DNA of 64,000 bases. It comes from Pokkaliibacter plantistimulans (lineage in GTDB: Bacteria > Pseudomonadota > Gammaproteobacteria > Pseudomonadales > Balneatricaceae). Below, one piece after another: positions 52,525 to 59,657 of the stretch. The notes beneath the pieces are model-generated. The model searched no databases and was not told the origin of the DNA. It saw nothing but the letters and a program-made list of their open reading frames with translations. The translations under genes and the position numbers were made by a program. The stretch lies in contig NZ_CP177354.1 in the NCBI RefSeq assembly GCF_046844695.1, positions 2,976,001-3,040,000 of the forward strand, written 5' to 3'. The first letter of the stretch is position 1. Each line of letters begins with the position of its first letter.

Positions 52525-53031
52525 ATGGACTTCGATAAATTAGCTTATCCAGAAACTATCACTATTGCCGGCGTTGAATATAAGGGACAGAGAGATATGT
52601 CAAAAGGGCAAGTTCTCGTTCCTTACACTGAAGAGCCTGATGTTGGGATCGGAGATGTTATAACTCAAAAGTCTGGAAAGCGAGAAATATACCTTAAGGT
52701 CATAGACCTTTCTTTTTTAGAGGACGGCTCCCTTAATGTGGGTACAACACACCCGCATATGCTAACTCTAAAAGTACAAAATACGACAGCCCAACCCCAC
52801 CTACCGCAAGCAACCTCGTCCACCTTCAATATTGGTTCAGTATCTGGTAGCAATGTTCAGGTTGGTAACGGTAACTCCTTGAGCGTCAACATCACCATCC
52901 AAGAATTAGTGGAGCAAGTAGCAAAGAGTGGTGATGAAGAAGCAAAATCAAAGCTTAAGGAGTTTCTCAGTAATAGCACTGTTGCAAGCGTCATTGGTGC
53001 CGGAATTTCGGGCCTTATAGGGCTTCTATAA
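52525..53031 (+). CDS. Integron cassette 2 protein with RHIM-like motif and hydrophobic C-terminus
   Basis: A 168-residue protein. Residues 1-88 form a beta-rich N-terminal domain of no family I can name. Residues 101-119 read FNIGSVSGSNVQVGNGNSL. The part VQVG-N-G-N fits the RHIM core V/I-Q-V/I-G-x-x-N of amyloid-forming signalling motifs such as RIPK3. A helical, charged stretch (125-150) follows, and then a glycine-rich hydrophobic end (TVASVIGAGISGLIGLL, 152-168) that could insert in a membrane. The combination suggests a signalling or toxic effector, perhaps in phage defence; this is inference. It is flanked by attC1 and attC2. Confidence 0.6.
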   Translation: MDFDKLAYPETITIAGVEYKGQRDMSKGQVLVPYTEEPDVGIGDVITQKSGKREIYLKVIDLSFLEDGSLNVGTTHPHMLTLKVQNTTAQPHLPQATSSTFNIGSVSGSNVQVGNGNSLSVNITIQELVEQVAKSGDEEAKSKLKEFLSNSTVASVIGAGISGLIGLL

Positions 53032-53032
53032 T

Positions 53033-53114
53033 GCATAACAATCACAGGCAGAGCGACCCGTTTTACATTGCGCTTCGCTCTATTCCAAACGGTCGCCTGC
53101 TGTAGGCGTTATGT
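53033..53114 (+). repeat. attC site 2
   Basis: The inverse core GCATAAC (53033-53039) complements the entry core GTTATGC of cassette 2. The internal arms GACCCGTTT and AAACGGTC pair. The site ends with GTTATGT (53108-53114). Confidence 0.85.
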
Positions 53115-53132
53115 GTCAATCAGGATAAGTGC

Positions 53133-53375
53133 ATGGAAATAGACTACGAGAAAATTGGCAATAAAGAAGAGCTGATTTCCCTTATAGGTAGACTTTGTAC
53201 TGAGGATACTTCCAATTGGGAAAATGTATCTACAGTATCGTTCCTTGAAGCTATGGCTGCTTGGTTGGAAAGCTCAGGTAATCTCTACAAAAACCTAAAA
53301 ATAGACACAGATTCAGAGGTTGCTAGTTGGCAAATATTTGCTGATGCAATTCAGGCTGCAACTATCTATGAATAA
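53133..53375 (+). CDS. Integron cassette 3 protein, DUF7660-like
   Basis: An 80-residue acidic, soluble protein. The pattern NWENVSTVSFLEAMAAWLES and SWQIFADAIQAATIYE matches the DUF7660 family as I know it; members are often found near toxin and immunity genes. The function is unknown; an immunity protein is possible. It lies between attC2 and attC3. GGATAAG lies upstream of the ATG. Confidence 0.65.
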   Translation: MEIDYEKIGNKEELISLIGRLCTEDTSNWENVSTVSFLEAMAAWLESSGNLYKNLKIDTDSEVASWQIFADAIQAATIYE

Positions 53376-53383
53376 TCAACAAC

Positions 53384-53459
53384 ACATAACAAGAAAAGGC
53401 AGCATCGCCCCTGCGGGGCTGGACCTCTCTACGCTCGGCCGCTGCTTTGGGCGTTAGGC
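53384..53459 (+). repeat. attC site 3
   Basis: The inverse core ACATAAC (53384-53390) complements the entry core GTTATGT of cassette 3. The site has a GC-rich stem and ends with GTTAGGC (53453-53459). Confidence 0.85.
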
Positions 53460-53477
53460 GGTAAGGGGTAATAAAAA

Positions 53478-54479
53478 GTGCCACATAGAATTTTTGAATG
53501 GGAAGAAATTGCCCAGCATTATTACAATGGATCATTGCTGCTAGGCAATGGCGCCAGTATCGCTGTTGATGGACGCTTTGGGTATACGTCTCTTATCGAC
53601 CATGCGCGTGAGCATGGTCTTCTCATTGACGACATTCATCAACTATTTGAGTTTTTTCGTACCTCGGACTTCGAACTTGTATTACGCCTAGTGTGGCAAG
53701 CTTCTAATGTTAATCGCTCTCTTGCTATTCCCGACGCAAGAACACATGCAGCTTATGTAAGGGTGCGTGAGTGTCTTATCCATTCAGTTAGAGATGTTCA
53801 TCCTGAGCACCAGGAAATTTCAGAGCATATACCTGCTATTTATGCTTTTTTAAAACGCTTTCGTACAGTGGCTTCTCTAAATTATGACCTGATACTTTAC
53901 TGGACCATTATGTATGGCATAGGCGTACCTGATCGTCATTCATTAAAAGACTGCTTTGTTAATGGACAATTTTACGAGGATTGGCGCCGTTTGCGCGATC
54001 CAATATACGGGGATACATCGACAACTCTTGCGTTTTATCCCCATGGTAGCTTAGTTCTATCGCGTAACAATATTGAGTCAGAGTTCAAAGTCACAGGCAA
54101 TGGGAATAGCCTGCTCGAAGCAATACTTCAAGCTTGGCAATCCGAATCAGTAGTACCTCTATTTGTTAGTGAAGGGACATCTCAGCAAAAAATCAATTCA
54201 ATACATAGTAGTAGCTATCTAAATACCGTATATAGAGAAGTTCTCACTTCTTTGGAGCCCTCGCTGGTTATATATGGATGGGGTTTCTGGGAGCAAGACC
54301 TTTATATTCTCCAGCGAATTTCTTCATCTCAAATTCGCCAAGTTGCTGTGTCAGTGTATGGAAATGATCAAGTCTACTGTAATAGAGTCAGTCATGCGAT
54401 TCAGAGCACTCTTGGCGCTAGTGTTCATGTACACTTTTTCCGAAGCAACAGTCCTGGCGCGTGGAACAATGCCGCTTAA
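53478..54479 (+). CDS. Integron cassette 4 protein, DUF4917 / SIR2-like
   Basis: A 333-residue soluble protein starting at GTG 53478 with AAGGGG upstream. Its N-terminal LLLGNGASIAVDGRFGYTSL, central FRTVASLNYDLILYW, YPHGSL, PLFVSEGTS and LVIYGWGFWEQDLYIL match the DUF4917 family. GNGAS and LNYD resemble the GAGxS and TNYD motifs of SIR2-like NADase domains used in anti-phage systems. NADase activity is inferred, not shown. The stop codon lies within the attC site. A standalone SIR2-like protein in a cassette is a defence candidate. Confidence 0.7.
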   Translation: MPHRIFEWEEIAQHYYNGSLLLGNGASIAVDGRFGYTSLIDHAREHGLLIDDIHQLFEFFRTSDFELVLRLVWQASNVNRSLAIPDARTHAAYVRVRECLIHSVRDVHPEHQEISEHIPAIYAFLKRFRTVASLNYDLILYWTIMYGIGVPDRHSLKDCFVNGQFYEDWRRLRDPIYGDTSTTLAFYPHGSLVLSRNNIESEFKVTGNGNSLLEAILQAWQSESVVPLFVSEGTSQQKINSIHSSSYLNTVYREVLTSLEPSLVIYGWGFWEQDLYILQRISSSQIRQVAVSVYGNDQVYCNRVSHAIQSTLGASVHVHFFRSNSPGAWNNAA

Positions 54480-54545
54480 CAAGTTGCCGCACTCGGAAAA
54501 ATTACTCGCTGCGCTCCTAATTTTCCGGTGAGCAAGGCGTTAGGC
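54473..54545 (+). repeat. attC site 4
   Basis: The inverse core GCTTAAC (54474-54480, one mismatch to the complement of GTTAGGC) overlaps the cassette 4 stop codon. The internal arms CGGAAAAATTA and TAATTTTCCG pair. The site ends with GTTAGGC (54539-54545). Confidence 0.85.
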
Positions 54546-54568
54546 TTAAATTCAACTTCGAGTAAAGT

Positions 54569-55555
54569 ATGTCTAAAATTCATTATTTCCAGAGATATTC
54601 TTCTGTAGAGAATACAGTAACTAATAATACATTGCAGTTATTTTCAAGAATTTATCAATATTCAACAGGCAAGGCTTCAATATTTTTGAGTAACTTGATT
54701 GATGATGTAGTAGAAATCGGAGTTGAAATTACTCAACAAGTTCGAGATGGTGATTCAGTACCTGATGCCTCAATAATCCAGCGTAGTTTTAAGGTTTTGA
54801 TAGAATCAAAAGTGGATTCTGGAGTTAATAAATGTCAGCTAATAAAGCATGCGTCAGGTTTCAGGCAAGAAGATATGCAAGTCTTGCTGTTACTTACTAA
54901 GAGTAGAATTTCAGAAAGTGAAGATGAAGCATTGAGGTTAATGATTAAAAATGAACACCCATCCGTTAAGTTTAAAAACATTACGTATGAAGAGGTATGT
55001 AGTGCATGCGATGGGCTATTCCAAGAATACGAATATCAGATGAATGAGTTGGTGTCTGATTACAAAGAATATTGTAATGATGTTGGATTGTTTGATCAAA
55101 CTAGAAAAATGCTGCGAATAGTTCCTTGTGGTGAAAGTATAAATATTAATAAGGAATATGGTATTTACTTTCAACCTTCAGATCGTGGTTACTCAAATCA
55201 TAGATTTGTTGGTATTTACAAACATAAAAAAGTACAGGCAATCTGGGAGCTGGATTCTGTCTTCGATGTTATTTTTATAGATGGAAGATTTGAGAAAAAG
55301 CTGGTGAGTGGCCGGGATACGAATGATTATGACGGGAAAATCAGATCTGTTATAAACGCAGCCAAAACTGAATGTGGGTATGATGTGCGAACTGGCCATA
55401 GGTTTTTCTGTGGTACACCAAAACAGACATCGTTCAAAAAAACATCTAGTTTCGGAATTATGGGTGCTAGAATTCTTAATCTAGATAATTACATTGATAA
55501 AATTGACAATGTTGATGAGGTTGCGGAATCTTTAAAATCAGCCACATGGGAATAA
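54569..55555 (+). CDS. Integron cassette 5 protein, PD-(D/E)XK nuclease-like
   Basis: A 328-residue AT-rich gene product. The N-terminal part carries a likely PD-(D/E)XK nuclease core: PD at 65-66, then VLIESK with Glu79 and Lys81, then a Gln at 90 (CQLIKHASGF) in the position of the QxxxY/H motif of RecB-like nucleases. The region about 180-328 has no family I recognise. Predicted activity is DNA or RNA cleavage. It is followed by only the first half of an attC site. Confidence 0.65.
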   Translation: MSKIHYFQRYSSVENTVTNNTLQLFSRIYQYSTGKASIFLSNLIDDVVEIGVEITQQVRDGDSVPDASIIQRSFKVLIESKVDSGVNKCQLIKHASGFRQEDMQVLLLLTKSRISESEDEALRLMIKNEHPSVKFKNITYEEVCSACDGLFQEYEYQMNELVSDYKEYCNDVGLFDQTRKMLRIVPCGESININKEYGIYFQPSDRGYSNHRFVGIYKHKKVQAIWELDSVFDVIFIDGRFEKKLVSGRDTNDYDGKIRSVINAAKTECGYDVRTGHRFFCGTPKQTSFKKTSSFGIMGARILNLDNYIDKIDNVDEVAESLKSATWE

Positions 55556-55560
55556 AAGAA

Positions 55561-55612
55561 GCCTAACCAAAAGTTCAAGTTCGTTTGACAGACCCTCAAT
55601 GGAGAATTCTGC
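55561..55612 (+). repeat. Truncated attC site 5
   Basis: GCCTAAC (55561-55567) is the inverse core matching the entry core GTTAGGC of cassette 5. The rest of the attC and the GTTATGC entry core expected for cassette 6 are missing. A deletion fused the two cassettes. Confidence 0.7.
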
Positions 55613-56047
55613 ATGGAACAAACGATTTTAGCACCTGACAAAGAATGGCTTACTTACATAGCTAAAATGTGGTTGCTGGGAAGCCAAATGTCGGAAGATA
55701 TTACGGGCCAAAAAATGGATGGCTCAATACAGGATCTTGAGCGCTTACAGACCATAATTGATTCTGCTCAGATACCTGTAACAAGCACACAGGAGCTTCA
55801 ATCTCTTGGCATCGTATTTGGAAAGGTTTTTGTAAACGAAACACCAGACTATGACTGGTGGGTAATCGAAGACGAATATGGTAAAGATGCTTGCGTGCGC
55901 TACAAAGAGACAACCTTGCTCATATTTCCGCAGACCATGCTTTCCAAGCGCATAGAGGAAGGAGAGCACGTAGATGTTCCAGACTTCTTTCAGGTTTTGA
56001 AACAAGATCTTGAGCGTGTCAAAAACGAGAACTACGCGAATGCATAA
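55613..56047 (+). CDS. Integron cassette 6 protein, DUF3806-like
   Basis: A 144-residue soluble acidic protein. The segment LGIVFGKVFVNETPDYDWWVIEDEYGKDACVRYKET (in outline) and FPQTMLSKRIEEGEHVDV match the DUF3806 family, of unknown function. Relatives occur near immunity and toxin loci. The ATG at 55613 follows TGGAGA. Its own attC site is intact, but its 5' entry site is lost. Confidence 0.7.
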   Translation: MEQTILAPDKEWLTYIAKMWLLGSQMSEDITGQKMDGSIQDLERLQTIIDSAQIPVTSTQELQSLGIVFGKVFVNETPDYDWWVIEDEYGKDACVRYKETTLLIFPQTMLSKRIEEGEHVDVPDFFQVLKQDLERVKNENYANA

Positions 56048-56113
56048 CAATGCCAAGCGCGATCGCGCACTGCGTGAGCTGGACCTCGCTACACTCGACG
56101 GCCAGTGTTAGCG
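56042..56113 (+). repeat. attC site 6
   Basis: The inverse core GCATAAC (56042-56048) overlaps the cassette 6 stop codon. The internal arms CACTGCGTGAGCTGG and GGCCAGTG partly pair. The site ends with GTTAGCG (56107-56113). Confidence 0.8.
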
Positions 56114-56146
56114 GTGTCATGTTTCCTCAATACCGGGTTTCAACTA

Positions 56147-56551
56147 ATGGAAGAAGAGCTTTATTTCTATTATTCCGCAACACTAAGAATATTCTCGGAA
56201 TCTGGCGTGGATTTTGAAGAAATTGAAAATAAGTTAGGAATTCAGCCAACACGGAAACATCGAAAAGGTGATCGTAGGGGACCTAAAAGCCCACCTTATA
56301 AGCATGATATGTGGAGCCTGGACTCAGGGCTCCATGAAGAAGAAAAACTTGAAGAGCATTTGTTCGCCTTGTGGGAAATTCTTAAGCCTCACAAGGAATA
56401 CTTACTGAGTCTAAAAGAAACAGTGGAAGTGGATGTATTTTGTGGATACAGGTCAAGTAGCCATATCGCAGGTGTCGATGTTTCATATCGTGCCCTTGAA
56501 TTATTTAAGGAGCTAGAAATTGATTTCAGCCTGTCCATCATCACCACATAA
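56147..56551 (+). CDS. Integron cassette 7 protein, DUF4279-like
   Basis: A 134-residue protein. It has the DUF4279 pattern FYYSATLRIFSESGVDFEEI, LGIQPTRKHRKGD, MWSLDSGL and EEHLFALWEILKP. Such proteins are common in polymorphic-toxin immunity lists, where they may be immunity proteins. The ATG at 56147 is chosen by similarity; its ribosome site is weak. The stop codon leads into a partial attC. Confidence 0.7.
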   Translation: MEEELYFYYSATLRIFSESGVDFEEIENKLGIQPTRKHRKGDRRGPKSPPYKHDMWSLDSGLHEEEKLEEHLFALWEILKPHKEYLLSLKETVEVDVFCGYRSSSHIAGVDVSYRALELFKELEIDFSLSIITT

Positions 56552-56590
56552 CAAACAGCTCAAACCGACCTTCACTGCGTGAGGCTGTTC
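56545..56590 (+). repeat. Partial attC site at the array end
   Basis: ACATAACAAACAG (from 56545) resembles an attC start, but no matching GTTRRRY end follows before the minus-strand gene at 56637. The inverse core does not complement the entry core of cassette 7 (GTTAGCG), so this end has been rearranged. Confidence 0.55.
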
Positions 56591-56636
56591 ACAGTTCTGA
56601 ATCAGCCAATATTCACATCTCGACATACTCGCCGAT

Positions 56637-57098
56637 TTACCCGGCAACCACAGCAAACCGTCTGCGCAGTTGCCGGTGCCTATGCCTGAACAGCCAGCGC
56701 ACCAGCTGGCTGACAATCGCCCCGGCAAATCGGGGCTCAAACACCAGCCTGTCAGTGAGGATGCAGCCCTGTGCCGTGGGTTCGAGCGTCCGCTCATGGC
56801 GCCAGAACCTCATGGACCCCATCGGTGACTGCTCGACAAAGCCGGTGTGCGGGTGAATCTCCAGCAGCGTCAGATCCAGGTAATCAATGGGGATAAGCCC
56901 GAACAGTGTGAGGGTGCTGCGAAAAAGACGTGTGCCCGGCTCAACTTTCAGCGATTCAAGACTCGTGATGCCTGCGGGTGCGGACATCGACAGCCAGGGG
57001 GCAAGCTCACTGGTGATGCCGGAAAGGGACGTCATCCATTGCCATAGCTCGGCGGGTGATGCCTGAAGATGGCTGCTGAAGCAGGCACTGTATTGCAT
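56637..57098 (-). CDS. SRPBCC-like (START-fold) protein
   Basis: A 153-residue protein with the SRPBCC pattern: an N-terminal strand SACFSSHLQASPAELWQWM, a middle LDLTLLEIHPHTGFVEQSPMG and a C-terminal helix VSQLVRWLFRHRHRQLRRRF. Ligand or function unknown. It lies 3 bp downstream of the Coq7-like gene on the same strand, so the two form an operon. The translation start at 57098 overlaps the intergenic junction and has a weak ribosome site. Confidence 0.72.
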   Translation of the reverse strand: MQYSACFSSHLQASPAELWQWMTSLSGITSELAPWLSMSAPAGITSLESLKVEPGTRLFRSTLTLFGLIPIDYLDLTLLEIHPHTGFVEQSPMGSMRFWRHERTLEPTAQGCILTDRLVFEPRFAGAIVSQLVRWLFRHRHRQLRRRFAVVAG

Positions 57099-57101
57099 CG
57101 G

Positions 57102-57662
57102 TCAGAGCTGGAAGCCAAGCCAGATAACGGCAGACGTTGCACAGGAAACCACAGCACTGACCGGTTTGAACAACAGGCTGTCTTTGCTCTGCTCAATACC
57201 GTGTTGCTGATGCTCCAGTACTTCACTGAGGATCGACTGCACCGCCTGATACGCCTCGCTATCGTTCTCTGCTTCGAGGCTGGCCAGCTGTGCAAGAAGA
57301 TGGTGAGTGACGACCGTTTCCACCGCTGCCGTACAGGTCATGATTCCCGCCCGTCCCATCAGCGCGGTGATCAGCCCCAGACAAAACCCACCGATGCCGC
57401 AAAGCCAGAAACTCTTACAGCGAGCGATACCTCTGGACTGCAGAATGCGGCCGAAAATCTCCAGATGCTTTTGTTCATGGCTGAGAAAGTCTTCCAGTGT
57501 CGCCACCAGCTGGGGGGAGAACAGTCTGGCGACCATGATCTGCGCCCGATAGATATTGATGGCGCCAAACTCTCCGGCATGGTTGATCTTCATGATTTTG
57601 CTGGCGATACGAACCGGCTCAAGCGTATCGGGCATGAGTTTTTCATTCAGTCCCTGATTCAT
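57102..57662 (-). CDS. Coq7-family diiron monooxygenase-like protein
   Basis: A 186-residue protein of the demethoxyubiquinone hydroxylase (Coq7) family. Diiron ligand motifs are NHAGEFGAINIYRAQ, LSHEQKHLEIF, AVETVVTHH and VLEHQQHG. Coq7 hydroxylates the C6 of the ubiquinone precursor. Many bacteria use UbiF instead, so this could be the main ubiquinone enzyme or a paralogue. It lies beside paaJ and the SRPBCC gene, all leftward. A paa link is speculative. Confidence 0.78.
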   Translation of the reverse strand: MNQGLNEKLMPDTLEPVRIASKIMKINHAGEFGAINIYRAQIMVARLFSPQLVATLEDFLSHEQKHLEIFGRILQSRGIARCKSFWLCGIGGFCLGLITALMGRAGIMTCTAAVETVVTHHLLAQLASLEAENDSEAYQAVQSILSEVLEHQQHGIEQSKDSLLFKPVSAVVSCATSAVIWLGFQL

Positions 57663-57801
57663 TTTCCCGCCTGCTGGCTATGTGAATGTAAAGATGGGCT
57701 CTGTTGTAGCGCCAGTCGGCACAGTAATTCAAGGGGCAGCCACTGAAGGTGGGCGGGGAGTGTCGTCAGTTTGCGCTGAAGTCGCGTTAGCCGGAGAAGC
57801 A

Positions 57802-57826
57802 AAGAAAGCCCGCAAGGGGCTTTCTT
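57802..57826 (-). terminator. Intrinsic terminator of the paaFGHIJ operon
   Basis: AAGAAAGCCC / GGGCTTTCTT 10-bp stem with a 5-nt loop and T-rich flank on the minus strand, 31 nt after the paaJ stop. Confidence 0.8.
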
Positions 57827-57856
57827 CAGAACCGGGAATAGCTGTGCAGAGGAGCG

Positions 57857-59077
57857 TTATGCCAGCCGTTCGATCACCATGGCGATACCCTGACCGACAC
57901 CAATACACATGGTGCACAGCGCATAGCGACCATTGCGAATCTCCAGTTCATTCAGGGCGGTGGTGATCAGGCGTGCACCGCTCATGCCCAACGGGTGGCC
58001 AAGGGCGATAGCGCCGCCGTTGGGGTTAACGTGCTCCGCATCATCCGGCAGGCCCAGATCACGCAGTACCGCCAGCCCCTGTGAGGCAAAGGCTTCGTTC
58101 AGCTCAATCACATCCATATCCGCCAGTGTCAGGCCGACCTGTTGCAGCACTTTGCGGGTCGCCGGGGCAGGGCCAAAGCCCATGATACGAGGCTCAATAC
58201 CTGCCGTGGCCATGCCCAGCACACGGCCGCGGGCTTTAAGCTGGAAGCGGTCAGCGGCGGCAGGGCTGGCCAGCAGCAGCGCACAGGCGCCATCGTTTAC
58301 GCCCGAGGCGTTGCCTGCGGTGACGCTGCCACCGGCCCGGAAGGGAGTGGGGAGTTTGTTCAGGGTTGCCAGCGTGGTGTCTGCGCGAGGGTGTTCGTCG
58401 GTGTCAAACAGCAGAGGTTCGGCTTTACGACGGGGAATACTGACGGGCACGATCTCGCGGGTGAAACGGCCTGCGGCCTGTGCCCGGGCGGTACGCTGCT
58501 GGCTCAGCAGGGCGAACGCATCCTGATCCTGACGGGAAATACCGAACTGCTCGGCTACGTTCTCGGCCGTTTCCGGCATGGAGTCGACGCCGAATTGTTC
58601 CTTCATCAGTGTGTTGATAAAGCGCCAGCCGATGGTGGTATCGAAGATTTCGGCACTGCGGCTGAAGGCGCTGTCTGCCTTGCCCATCACGAAAGGTGCA
58701 CGTGACATGGACTCGACACCGCCTGCAATCATCAGCCCGGCTTCGCCTGCCTTGATGGTACGTGCGGCCAGACCGACGGCATCCATGCCTGACCCGCACA
58801 GGCGGTTGACGGTGGTGCCGGGAACCGTCACGGGCAGGCCCGCGAGCAGCGATGACATATGGGCGACGTTGCGGTTGTCTTCACCGGCCTGATTGGCGCA
58901 GCCGTAGATGACGTCATCCACCTGTGACCAGTCGACGCCGGGGTTACGCTCCATCAGTGCCCTGATGGGAACGGCGCCGAGATCGTCGGCACGCACGCTT
59001 GCCAGCGTACCGGCATAACGGCCGATTGGGGTACGAATGGCATCGATGATCAGGGCTTCAGTAAGCTGGGTGCTCAT
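57857..59077 (-). CDS. paaJ: 3-oxoadipyl-CoA/3-oxo-5,6-didehydrosuberyl-CoA thiolase
   Basis: PaaJ cleaves beta-ketoadipyl-CoA to acetyl-CoA and succinyl-CoA and also acts on the 8-carbon intermediate. The 406-residue thiolase has Cys94 (NRLCGSGMDAV), His361 (GGAIALGHPLGMSG) and Cys391 (CMCIGVGQG). It is the last paa gene of this block. A similar thiolase, PcaF, is an alternative name, but the paa context decides. Confidence 0.94.
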   Translation of the reverse strand: MSTQLTEALIIDAIRTPIGRYAGTLASVRADDLGAVPIRALMERNPGVDWSQVDDVIYGCANQAGEDNRNVAHMSSLLAGLPVTVPGTTVNRLCGSGMDAVGLAARTIKAGEAGLMIAGGVESMSRAPFVMGKADSAFSRSAEIFDTTIGWRFINTLMKEQFGVDSMPETAENVAEQFGISRQDQDAFALLSQQRTARAQAAGRFTREIVPVSIPRRKAEPLLFDTDEHPRADTTLATLNKLPTPFRAGGSVTAGNASGVNDGACALLLASPAAADRFQLKARGRVLGMATAGIEPRIMGFGPAPATRKVLQQVGLTLADMDVIELNEAFASQGLAVLRDLGLPDDAEHVNPNGGAIALGHPLGMSGARLITTALNELEIRNGRYALCTMCIGVGQGIAMVIERLA

Positions 59078-59201
59078 GGTTATTTACTCCGCGGGAGCGC
59101 TGTTGGCTCCGGTCATTCGGTAGTCAGCAGGCCGGGCTGGGCTGTCTGGATAACGCCAGCGACTTGTCTGGCGTAACGCAGTGGCCTGCTAAGGTAAGGG
59201 G

Positions 59202-59657
59202 TCAGGCCGACAGTATTTCGCCGCGCAGCTGGTACGACTTGCCGCGAAACAGCGCGACGTCCTGACCGTGCTGATTGCGGATGGTGATGTCATAGACACC
59301 CAGCTTGCTGCCGCGCGACTGCTCCATCGCCGTCGCGGTCAGCACATCGCCTTCACGGGCGGGCGACAGGTACTCAATGCTGCATCCTGCGGCGACCGTC
59401 GGGGCGTTGTAGCTGTTGCAGGCAAAGGCAAACGCCGAGTCGGCGAGGGTGAACAGATAGCCGCCATGGCAGGTCTGATGGCCCTGAATCATGAAGTCTT
59501 TAACGGTCATGCTGACGACAGCCTGACCCGGCGCAACAGAGTTGATCTCGATGCCCAGATGACGGGTTGCCAGATCACGCTGATACAGCGCATCAGCACA
59601 GGCTTCTGCCAGCTGCTGCGGGGCCAGCGTGGTGGTCTTTTCAGGCTGCGTTGACAT
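59202..59657 (-). CDS. paaI: Hydroxyphenylacetyl-CoA thioesterase
   Basis: A hot-dog-fold thioesterase that releases free acids from dead-end ring-hydroxylated CoA esters. The 151-residue length is typical. HQTCHGGYLFTLADSAFAFACNS in outline contains the catalytic Asp. The ATG at 59657 lies inside paaH, overlapping its end by 17 bp. A longer frame from 59870 is rejected because it lies wholly in paaH. Confidence 0.94.
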   Translation of the reverse strand: MSTQPEKTTTLAPQQLAEACADALYQRDLATRHLGIEINSVAPGQAVVSMTVKDFMIQGHQTCHGGYLFTLADSAFAFACNSYNAPTVAAGCSIEYLSPAREGDVLTATAMEQSRGSKLGVYDITIRNQHGQDVALFRGKSYQLRGEILSA

